A stretch of 21,708 nucleotides of DNA from JANOMH01 sp031422295. Its GTDB lineage: Bacteria; Pseudomonadota; Alphaproteobacteria; Rhodobacterales; Rhodobacteraceae. Made by a program: the position numbers and the translations under genes. Numbering within the stretch: position 1 is the stretch's first letter; every line of letters begins with the position of its first letter. Location of the stretch: the NCBI GenBank assembly GCA_031422295.1, contig JANOQM010000098.1:1-21708 (forward strand), written 5' to 3'. The notes beneath the pieces were generated by a model. The model did not search any database and was not told the origin of the DNA. It saw only the letters and a list, made by a program, of their open reading frames with translations. Positions 16,450 through 21,708 of this stretch are shown here, one piece after another.

Positions 16450-17865
16450 TCACAATCCACCCGGGCAAAGTCCGGCGAATATCACGACGCCATGGCCAAA
16501 GACCGGATCACGCCCGGGAGGGCCAAGGTCGGTGGCGCGGGCCGCGAGTCTGGCGGCAACGTCTGGCGGGCTAAGGTTCGGTTCGGCCTGCAGCAACAGC
16601 GCGGCCGCTGCAGTCACAAAAGGGGCGGCAAACGAAGTGCCGGTCTTGTCACGCGCGCCACTGACCGATGCCGCTGTCCAGACGGCCACCCCCGGTGCGG
16701 AAAGCGCAACATGATCGCCTTGACCGGCGCGGCGGTAGATATCGCCGTCAGCATCCACCGCCGTGACCGCAATGACCCCTGCATAAGCCGCCGGATAAAC
16801 CGGCGGGGCGGCGGGCCCGTCGTTCCCGGCGGCAGCAACGACTATGATCGCATTGTCGCGGATCAGCCGGGTGATCACTTCCTCCAGAACTGTATTGGGC
16901 GGACCAGCCAGGCTAAGGTTGATGACCCGGACCTGCCTGTCGGCAAGTTGTCCAAGTGCATCGGCCAAGGCAAACACTTCGGCACGTTCATCGCCACCGT
17001 CGCGGTAAAACGCATCAATCGCCACCAGTTGCACATGCGGGATCAGGCCGGGGCTGCGGCTGGCCGGATCTCCCACCAGCAAGGCCGCCACTGCCGTGCC
17101 ATGCACGGCACGGGACGGATCTTGCGTCGTGTCCGACATCCGAAGCACCTCGATCTGCGCCCCGGCAAATGTCGCGTGATCCGGGTTCAGTCCGGTGTCG
17201 ATCATGCCCACGATAACCGGTGTGCCACAGGTCAGGGCGCGGTTCGCGGGAACCTGCCAGCCGACTTGGGTAAAGGCCGGGCAATGCAGGCCGTCGCATG
17301 GGGCGGTTGGCTGTAGCCCGCCGGGGGCAGAGGCGGGCGTGACCTGTTGTTCCAAACGGTAATAATGATTGAAATCAGCATCTTGCCCACTGTCCACTGC
17401 GCGCACCAAATCGCGACCGGCCGTCAGGGCCAGGCCCTCCGGCACCCTGAGCCTGCGGGCGATGGCCGTGAAGCCCGGTATCGGCCGTTCCTCGATCAGC
17501 TCAAAACCCTGATCCAGCAGCAGGGCAAGGTCGGCTGGGGTCAGGCTCAGGGCCACGATCTCGTCCGGGGCTTGCGTTGGCAGGGGGGTGGCAACAACTG
17601 GTGGGGCAACCGGTGGAGCGACGCGACGGGGCGTGATGGTAGCAGGTGCGACCTGCCGTGGTGCCGGGGCGTTATGATCATCATCGCCGTTGTTCGACCG
17701 GGGCGCCGGACCGTCATCGTCGTCATCATCGCCCCCACCGCCGCCATCATCGTCCTGCGCCTTAGCGGCCCCGGCCCAATCCATCCGGTCCGCTTCGCCA
17801 GTGATGCCGCCCCAAGGCAACAGGACCATTCCGGCGATCAACAGTCTCTTGCCCAGTTCCGTCAT
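16450..17865 (-). CDS. Exported subtilisin-like serine protease (S8)
   Basis: The 471-residue protein has a complete S8 triad: Asp223 in GMIDTGLN, His255 in HGTAVA and Ser411 in GTSFAAP, with the oxyanion Asn348 in AAAGNDG. Residues 1-25 look like a signal peptide, followed by an acidic, low-complexity stretch (DDDGGGGGDDDDDD, about 38-52), a Pro/Val/Ala linker and a probable propeptide near 100-170, so it acts outside the cytoplasm. The ATG at 17865 is chosen because GGGAGGG lies just upstream; a GTG at 17880 would precede that site. Cysteines at 190, 195, 213 and 467 could form disulfides. It is divergent from the sigma gene and has a predicted ECF promoter. Processing the RTX protein or the anti-sigma factor are both possible jobs, without proof. 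Confidence 0.92.
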   Translation of the reverse strand: MTELGKRLLIAGMVLLPWGGITGEADRMDWAGAAKAQDDDGGGGGDDDDDDGPAPRSNNGDDDHNAPAPRQVAPATITPRRVAPPVAPPVVATPLPTQAPDEIVALSLTPADLALLLDQGFELIEERPIPGFTAIARRLRVPEGLALTAGRDLVRAVDSGQDADFNHYYRLEQQVTPASAPGGLQPTAPCDGLHCPAFTQVGWQVPANRALTCGTPVIVGMIDTGLNPDHATFAGAQIEVLRMSDTTQDPSRAVHGTAVAALLVGDPASRSPGLIPHVQLVAIDAFYRDGGDERAEVFALADALGQLADRQVRVINLSLAGPPNTVLEEVITRLIRDNAIIVVAAAGNDGPAAPPVYPAAYAGVIAVTAVDADGDIYRRAGQGDHVALSAPGVAVWTAASVSGARDKTGTSFAAPFVTAAAALLLQAEPNLSPPDVAARLAARATDLGPPGRDPVFGHGVVIFAGLCPGGL

Positions 17866-17934
17866 GATACCCTCCCTCACATTCTGCCATGACCTGACTT
17901 GCCGTCAGACACAACTTTCGCGATTGTCATGTAT

Positions 17935-17959
17935 GACGCATGGCATTTGTATTTATTCC
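17935..17959 (-). promoter_or_regulatory. Putative ECF-sigma promoter of the S8 protease gene
   Basis: On the minus strand GGAATAAA (17959-17952) is followed after 13 nt by CGTC (17938-17935), the same arrangement as the copies at 12849, 18476 and 20178. It lies 69 nt before the protease start. A short palindrome, GTCAT-GT-ATGAC (17926-17937), overlaps the -10 element and could be an additional regulator site. The region is shared with the divergent sigma gene, for which I find no copy of the motif. Confidence 0.75.
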
Positions 17960-17995
17960 GAGTCAGCGTAAAAGAAACTGTCGTGGGCAGGTTGG

Positions 17996-18487
17996 ATGAT
18001 CGATAGTTTTGCAGATGACCTGATCGCCCTTTTGCCGAACCTGCGGCGCTATGCGCTGTCGCTGTGCCGCAAAGGCGATGTGGCCGATGATCTGGTACAG
18101 ATCACGGTCGAGCGGGCGTTTGGGGCCTATGGCAAACGCGATCCGGCCGGGCGGCTGGAGGCCTGGCTGTTTTCCATCCTGCGCAATGCCTGGATCGACA
18201 TGACCCGGCGCACCCGGACCCGGGGCACCGAAGTGGATATCGACGATGCGCATGATGCGGCCACCGTTGATGGCAGAACCGTGGTCGAGACCCGGTTGAT
18301 GTTGTCAGCGGCCGAGGTTGCAATTGGTGACTTGCCCCCCGATCAGCGCGAGGTGATGGTGCTGATCTGTGTCGAGGAGCTGAGTTATGCCGAAGCTGCC
18401 GGGGTGCTGGGCATTCCGGTCGGCACAGTGATGAGCAGGCTGGCCCGGGCACGCAATGCCGTTGCCACGACATTGGGAATAAAATGA
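17996..18487 (+). CDS. ECF-type RNA polymerase sigma factor
   Basis: The 163-residue protein has only the two ECF regions. Region 2 covers about residues 10-75, with GDVADDLVQITVERAF and AWLFSILRNAWIDMTRR, for -10 recognition. Region 4 covers about 112-155, with LPPDQREVMVLICVEELSYAE and GVLGIPVGTVMSRLARAR, for -35 recognition. It directs RNA polymerase to a small promoter set. GGCAGG lies just before the ATG. The anti-sigma gene follows 43 nt after its stop. Its own upstream region carries no GGAATAAA motif, so it is probably made from another promoter, while the motif found before four other transcription units is the likely target. The last codons and the stop overlap one such motif. I cannot assign it to a numbered ECF group. 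Confidence 0.92.
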   Translation: MIDSFADDLIALLPNLRRYALSLCRKGDVADDLVQITVERAFGAYGKRDPAGRLEAWLFSILRNAWIDMTRRTRTRGTEVDIDDAHDAATVDGRTVVETRLMLSAAEVAIGDLPPDQREVMVLICVEELSYAEAAGVLGIPVGTVMSRLARARNAVATTLGIK

Positions 18488-18500
18488 TGGCTGGAACGTC
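18476..18500 (+). promoter_or_regulatory. Putative ECF-sigma promoter of the anti-sigma gene, inside the end of the sigma gene
   Basis: GGAATAAA (18476-18483) spans the last Gly-Ile-Lys codons of the sigma gene, just before its TGA, and CGTC (18497-18500) follows after 13 nt. It is the fourth copy of the shared motif with the same spacing. The anti-sigma ATG lies 30 nt downstream. It would let active sigma raise its own inhibitor without raising itself. The overlap with coding sequence weakens but does not explain the exact match. Confidence 0.7.
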
Positions 18501-18530
18501 AACCCCGGATGTCCAGAAAGGCGAAAGACC

Positions 18531-19307
18531 ATGGAGATGAAAGACGAACTGCTGATGGCTTATGCCGACGGCGAACTTGGGCCCGCCGAGGCCGGGCAAG
18601 TGGCCATCGCTGTGGCCGCCGACCCGGTTTTGGCGGCCCGTGTCGCCCGGTTCGCGCAAAGCCGCAAGGCGGTGGCCGGGGCTTTCAAGGACATGGACCC
18701 TGTATCTGCGGCCGAAACCGGGCCGGACCCCATGGTTGCGCGGATCAGGGCGCTTGCCACCGCCGCACAATTGAAAACCTTGGCAGAGCCGGTTGCCGGC
18801 CCACCGGTCAACAGCAATGTCATTGCATTTCCGCAGCGCAAAGTGCCGTTCTGGCAACTGCCGCTGGCCGCCAGTATTGCGCTGATCGTCGGGCTGGGGG
18901 CCGGGCCGTTGCTGATGCCTGTGCCGGGCACAGGGGGTGTCGGCGGTGCTATTCTGGACGATCCGGGGCTGTCAGCAGCTCTTGCCGCACTGCCGTCCGG
19001 CGCGAGCGAAACACTGGACAGCGGTGCGCAGGTGGCCCTGATTGCCACGTTTGAAAACGACGACGGAGGGTTGTGCCGGGAATTCGAATATGATCAGCCC
19101 AGCGGCACGACGACGGTGGCGGTCGCTTGCCGCACTGCAACCGACTGGGATGTCCAACTGGCGATTGCCGCCGGTTCCGGTGCAGATGGATATGCCCCGG
19201 CCTCGTCGCTTGACGCGCTGGATGCCTGGCTATCAGCGACCGGGGCGGCAGCGCCGCTTTCCCCGGCGGATGAAGCGGCTGCATTGCAAGCGGGATTGAC
19301 GCAATAG
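18531..19307 (+). CDS. Membrane-bound anti-sigma factor
   Basis: The 258-residue protein has the layout of ECF anti-sigma factors. A cytoplasmic N-terminal helical part (ELLMAYADGELGPAEAGQVA, with DPVLAARVARFAQSR) would bind the sigma factor. A single membrane helix spans roughly 107-129 (FWQLPLAASIALIVGLGAG). A periplasmic domain of about 130 residues follows. That domain contains two cysteines, Cys182 and Cys200, that could pair. No HxxxCxxC zinc motif is present in the N-terminus, so it is not a ZAS-type zinc anti-sigma. The ATG at 18531 has AAGG about 10 nt upstream; a second ATG at 18537 is possible. It lies 43 nt downstream of the sigma gene and also has its own predicted ECF promoter. 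The signal it senses is unknown. Confidence 0.88.
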   Translation: MEMKDELLMAYADGELGPAEAGQVAIAVAADPVLAARVARFAQSRKAVAGAFKDMDPVSAAETGPDPMVARIRALATAAQLKTLAEPVAGPPVNSNVIAFPQRKVPFWQLPLAASIALIVGLGAGPLLMPVPGTGGVGGAILDDPGLSAALAALPSGASETLDSGAQVALIATFENDDGGLCREFEYDQPSGTTTVAVACRTATDWDVQLAIAAGSGADGYAPASSLDALDAWLSATGAAAPLSPADEAAALQAGLTQ

Positions 19308-19308
19308 C

Positions 19309-19336
19309 AAAAACGCAGGCCCGTTGCCGGACCTGC
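19309..19336 (-). terminator. Intrinsic terminator of the RTX gene
   Basis: Read on the minus strand, GCAGGTCCG and CGGGCCTGC form a 9-bp stem with one G-U pair and a GCAA tetraloop, immediately followed by GTTTTTGC. This is a good rho-independent terminator, 28 nt after the RTX stop. On the plus strand there is no U-tract and the stem carries a mismatch, so it probably does not end the anti-sigma transcript efficiently. Confidence 0.8.
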
Positions 19337-19364
19337 GCTGACCTCTTGCCTGATGGCTGCCGTT

Positions 19365-20102
19365 TCAGAACAGGAAGTCGTCCTGTTGCAGGTTGGACAA
19401 CTGTGTGTTGTCGAGGAACAAACGGCCTTCGGCAAAGTTGAACACCACACTGGTCCCGCTTTGGACAGCCACGGCCATAGCATCGTCATAGTCGGACACC
19501 GAGTTCAGCCCCGACAGGTCAAGATCGTCATCGGCGCTTTCGAAATCGCGGATCCGGTCGATGCCGGAGGTGAACACAAACCGGTCGCCGCCTTCGCCCC
19601 CGGTCATCAGGTCATTGCCGGTGCCGCCGTTCAGCACGTCATTGCCTTCGCCGCCCGACATGATGTCACGCCCGGCATTGCCTGTCATCACGTCATTGCC
19701 TTCGGCCCCGATCAGGCTGTCATTGCCGGCACCGCCAGTCATCACATCATCGCCTTCGCCGCCGTCGATGATGTCATTGCCGGCACCGCCATCGGCCACA
19801 TCATTGCCTTCACCGGCGATGATCCGGTCATTGCCGTTGCCGCCATACATCCGGTCATTGCCGCTTTCGTCGGTCAGCACATCGTTGCCGTCGCCGCCAA
19901 ACAGCTGGTCTTCGCCTTTGCCGCCCGCGATAGTGTCGTCGCCGGTGCCGCCGTACAGAAAATCATCGTCGTCGTTGCCGTCGATCCGGTCGTTGCCTTC
20001 GCCGCCGAAAAGCCGGTCCGCGCCGTCCAGCCCACGGATCCAGTCGGCGAACGACGTCCCGGTGATGAAGTCGACTTCGTCAGTTCCAATAAAGTTTGCC
20101 AT
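19365..20102 (-). CDS. RTX calcium-binding secreted protein without catalytic domain
   Basis: The 245-residue protein is almost entirely RTX nonapeptide repeats of the GGxGxDxUx type from about residue 25 to 172 (for example LFGGEGNDR, MYGGNGNDR, IIDGGEGDD). These fold into a calcium-filled beta-roll. The remaining 70 residues (DRFVFTSGIDRIRDFESADD, then DLDLSGLN, ending DDFLF) resemble the C-terminal type I secretion signal region of serralysin-like proteins. It has no N-terminal signal peptide. It is probably exported by a T1SS encoded elsewhere and may act as a surface or matrix protein. AAAAGGAAA precedes the ATG at 20102. A predicted ECF promoter is 51 nt upstream and an intrinsic terminator follows. 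The DNA has a matching 27-bp periodicity, and both strands of the repeat are open as a by-product. Confidence 0.93.
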   Translation of the reverse strand: MANFIGTDEVDFITGTSFADWIRGLDGADRLFGGEGNDRIDGNDDDDFLYGGTGDDTIAGGKGEDQLFGGDGNDVLTDESGNDRMYGGNGNDRIIAGEGNDVADGGAGNDIIDGGEGDDVMTGGAGNDSLIGAEGNDVMTGNAGRDIMSGGEGNDVLNGGTGNDLMTGGEGGDRFVFTSGIDRIRDFESADDDLDLSGLNSVSDYDDAMAVAVQSGTSVVFNFAEGRLFLDNTQLSNLQQDDFLF

Positions 20103-20447
20103 GATCGTGTTTCCTTTTGAGTTGCACGGACAACAGCGCCCGTATGCAAGGAAGACGAGACAGACGGCGGTTTATTCCAAGGCAAGATTAAAAACTCTGT
20201 TTGCCGTTACGCGGTGGACGGACAGGGGCAGAGCAGCGATGCATCGACGGCTGGAAAGAAGAGATCCTCGTTGTCAGTGCTTCATGTCTTCGGAACCGGG
20301 TCGTAACCGCTTGAAAAAGATTCAACTCGACCGACATTGGCTCTGCTCGCATCCATGGGTCGCCCGAAGTTCGCCCGGGCGCTAAGAGCTGCAGTCGTCA
20401 CCCGGTGATGCGTAACACTGGCATCGAAAAGTCGGAGACCCATCCAA
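20103..20447. other. Intergenic region between the RTX gene and the IS-A end
   Basis: This 345-bp stretch holds the RTX leader (with AAAAGGAAA before the start) and the predicted ECF promoter at 20154-20178. From about 20200 to 20447 I see no gene, RNA or repeat. The boundary with the IS-A terminus at 20448 is sharp. Confidence 0.6.
20154..20178 (-). promoter_or_regulatory. Putative ECF-sigma promoter of the RTX gene
   Basis: On the minus strand GGAATAAA (20178-20171) is followed after 13 nt by CGTC (20157-20154), identical in element and spacing to the copies before the protease and anti-sigma genes. The RTX start is 51 nt downstream. The sigma factor at 17996 is the natural candidate to read it. 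Confidence 0.75.
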
Positions 20448-20471
20448 TGAACCGCCCCGGGTTTACCGGAG
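20448..20471 (+). mobile_element. IS-A terminus remnant (24 bp), interrupted by IS-B
   Basis: These 24 bp, beginning TGAACCGCCCCGGG, are identical to the reverse complement of 118-141, the transposase-start end of IS-A. The match stops exactly where IS-B begins. A second IS-A copy, facing away from the first, therefore probably continues beyond the window after IS-B. Confidence 0.8.
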
Positions 20472-20485
20472 TGAGGTGCCCCTAG
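20472..20485 (+). repeat. IS-B left terminal inverted repeat
   Basis: TGAGGTGCCCCTAG is the exact reverse complement of the last 14 bases of the window. It begins with 5'-TG as IS3-family ends do. Confidence 0.95.
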
Positions 20486-20533
20486 ATTTGTAGACGCTTT
20501 GCTTGGTAATTTTGGAACCAAGGAGAGACGCAG

Positions 20534-20815
20534 ATGGGCAAGCAAGATCGGTTTACAGACGAGTTCAAGCAGGAGGCAGTAGCGCAGGTTGTTGAGCGCG
20601 GCTATGCGGTCAGCGAGGTTGCTGAGCGGCTGGGGATCAGCACCAAATCGATCTACACGTGGAAGGCGCTATTTTCGAAGCCCGTGACGGTTCGAAACAG
20701 CGAAGCCGATCTGACGGCAGAACTGCGGCGTGTGAAGAAGGAACTGGTCCGCGTCACCGAGGAGCGTGACATCCTAAAAAAGGCCGCCACGTACTTCGCG
20801 CGAGAGTCCCGGTGA
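20534..20815 (+). CDS. IS3-family transposase OrfA
   Basis: The 93-residue protein has an N-terminal helix-turn-helix (RFTDEFKQEAVAQVVERGY, then AVSEVAERLGISTKSIYTWK) that binds the IS ends. A leucine-zipper-like helix follows (LTAELRRVKKELVRVTEERDIL). AAGGAG lies about 8 nt before the ATG. Translation can slip back one base at 20776-20782 to join OrfB and make the active OrfAB transposase; OrfA alone usually moderates transposition. The frame ends 4 nt into the orfB start. Confidence 0.95.
   Translation: MGKQDRFTDEFKQEAVAQVVERGYAVSEVAERLGISTKSIYTWKALFSKPVTVRNSEADLTAELRRVKKELVRVTEERDILKKAATYFARESR
20776..20782 (+). other. Programmed -1 frameshift site (A AAA AAG) in IS-B
   Basis: In the orfA frame the codons are CTA AAA AAG, giving the classic slippery heptamer A AAA AAG. 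A one-base backward slip enters the orfB frame, which is open from here through 21690, giving an OrfAB product of about 385 residues. This is the normal way IS3-family elements make transposase. Confidence 0.85.
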
Positions 20816-21690
20816 GGTACGGGTTCATCAAGGATCATCGAGCGGTGTTTTCCATTCGAACCATGTGCCGCGTGCTGATGGTGCATGTCAGCGGGTTCTA
20901 TGCATGGCTTAAGGAACCGTTAAGCCTGCGCGCGCAGGAAGATTTGCGTCAAACCGCGCTGATCCGACAAGCCTGGACAGAATGCGGCAAGGTGTATGGC
21001 TATCGCAAGCTGCACGATGATCTGCGCGATCAAGGCGAGACGTGCTCAGAGAACCGCGTGGCAAGGTTGGCCGGATTGGCAGGGATTGCAGCGCAGATCG
21101 GCTACAAACGCCGCCCTGGGCGATATGGCGGCAAGCCAGCGATGACAGCCGAGAACACACTGGGCCGGCAGTTTGATGTGGCGTCCCCTGACACGGTCTG
21201 GGTGACCGACATCACCTACATCAAGACCCTTGAAGGCTGGCTGTATCTTGCGGTCGTCATCGATTTGTTTTCACGACGCGTGGTCGGCTGGTCGATGCAG
21301 TCGCGCATCACAACCGATCTCGCCTTGCAAGCCCTGCTGATGGCAGTTTGGCGGCGCAAGCCAAAGCAAAGGGTGATGATCCATTCCGACCAAGGATCGC
21401 AATTCACCAGCCGGGAGTGGCAATCGTTTCTGCGCCAGCACAATCTGGATGCCAGTATGAGCCGACGCGGGAACTGCCATGACAACGCGGTCGCCGAAAG
21501 CTTCTTCCAACTGCTGAAACGCGAGCGGATCAGGCGGAGGACATATCCCAACCGCGAGGCCGCAAGGCAGGACGTGTTTCACTACATCGAGATGTTCTAC
21601 AACCCAAAACGCAAGCACACGAACAACGATATGCTGTCGCCCGTTGACTTCGAAACCAGACAGCAGAAACTGAACAAGGCAGGTGTCTAG
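20812..21690 (+). CDS. IS3-family transposase OrfB (DDE integrase core)
   Basis: The 292-residue frame begins with a GTG overlapping the orfA stop (GTGA) and lies in the -1 frame. It carries an N-terminal HTH_21-like part (ALIRQAWTECGKVYGYRKLH) and the retroviral-integrase-type catalytic core. The DDE residues are in WVTDITYI, in HSDQGSQFTS, and in NCHDNAVAESFF with the usual glutamate. Normal length for the family; no interruption is seen. It catalyses strand transfer as the OrfAB fusion. Confidence 0.95.
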   Translation: MRYGFIKDHRAVFSIRTMCRVLMVHVSGFYAWLKEPLSLRAQEDLRQTALIRQAWTECGKVYGYRKLHDDLRDQGETCSENRVARLAGLAGIAAQIGYKRRPGRYGGKPAMTAENTLGRQFDVASPDTVWVTDITYIKTLEGWLYLAVVIDLFSRRVVGWSMQSRITTDLALQALLMAVWRRKPKQRVMIHSDQGSQFTSREWQSFLRQHNLDASMSRRGNCHDNAVAESFFQLLKRERIRRRTYPNREAARQDVFHYIEMFYNPKRKHTNNDMLSPVDFETRQQKLNKAGV

Positions 21691-21694
21691 GAAA

Positions 21695-21708
21695 CTAGGG
21701 GCACCTCA
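21695..21708 (-). repeat. IS-B right terminal inverted repeat
   Basis: CTAGGGGCACCTCA matches the left end in inverted form over 14 of 14 bases and coincides with the end of the window. Confidence 0.95.

Larger units (their letters stand above)
20472..21708 (+). mobile_element. Complete IS3-family insertion sequence IS-B (1237 bp)
   Basis: The element has 14-bp perfect terminal inverted repeats (TGAGGTGCCCCTAG at 20472-20485 and its complement at 21695-21708). It encodes overlapping orfA and orfB with a slippery A AAA AAG site, and has the length of a standard IS3-family element. It has split the IS-A end at 20471. The window ends at its last base, so the target duplication cannot be checked. 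Both frames are intact, so it could be active. Confidence 0.95.

Noticed and set aside
17881..17995. A housekeeping promoter for the sigma gene (TTGTCA at 17924 with TTGTAT at 17947)
   Set aside because: Only half of the -10 positions match the consensus; too weak to list as a feature.
19600..20030. Regular short repeats that could suggest a CRISPR array
   Set aside because: The roughly 27-bp periodicity is continuous, has no unique spacers and encodes RTX nonapeptides.
19353..20385. Long plus-strand open frames (255 and 274 codons) opposite the RTX gene
   Set aside because: They are antisense by-products of the GC-rich 27-bp repeat; they show low-complexity repetition and no ribosome site or family resemblance.

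Overview
The window looks like accessory DNA, probably a plasmid or integrated island, from a GC-rich alphaproteobacterium. Rhodobacterales is the best guess, from codon bias and protein style; this is inference, with no marker gene in view. Both ends are insertion sequences. The left edge cuts an IS3-family element (IS-A) that has destroyed a VirD4/TraG conjugation coupling protein gene. The right edge is a complete second IS3-family element (IS-B, 1237 bp), inserted 24 bp inside the matching terminus of another IS-A copy.

Layout: (1) 1-932, IS-A end and truncated T4CP. (2) 1075-4381, a LysR regulator divergent from two coupled genes for exported proteins of unknown function, one of them with an SbsA-type Ig-like region. 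(3) 4612-11568, a sugar ABC importer operon on the minus strand, of the YtfQ-YtfR-YtfT-YjfF furanose type, ending in an aldose 1-epimerase. Its genes from the ATPase onward are joined by 4-nt overlaps, and it is controlled by a divergent LacI regulator across an AT-rich operator region. (4) 11569-12848, decayed DNA with a fragment of a PotC-type polyamine permease. (5) 12849-20178, a module built around an ECF sigma factor and a membrane anti-sigma factor. (6) 20103-21708, an intergenic stretch and the nested insertion sequences.

Region 5 is the most interesting part. The motif GGAATAAA-N13-CGT(C/T) occurs four times with identical spacing, each time correctly oriented and 30-69 nt before a gene. 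The four genes are the first gene of the operon alpha/beta hydrolase - P-loop NTPase - ABC exporter-like protein, the exported subtilisin-like protease, the RTX calcium-binding protein, and the anti-sigma gene. The anti-sigma copy overlaps the last codons and stop of the sigma gene. I infer that these are the promoters read by this ECF sigma, which defines a compact regulon with a dedicated negative-feedback promoter.

The ABC protein keeps its membrane domain, but its nucleotide-binding domain has lost Walker A, the LSGGQ signature, the Walker B aspartate and the switch histidine, so it is probably not an ATPase. An exported protease, an RTX protein, a cytoplasmic hydrolase, a P-loop NTPase and a catalytically dead ABC protein under one sigma factor form a combination I do not recognise as a described system. 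Its function is unknown to me; a role at the envelope or in secretion is a guess.
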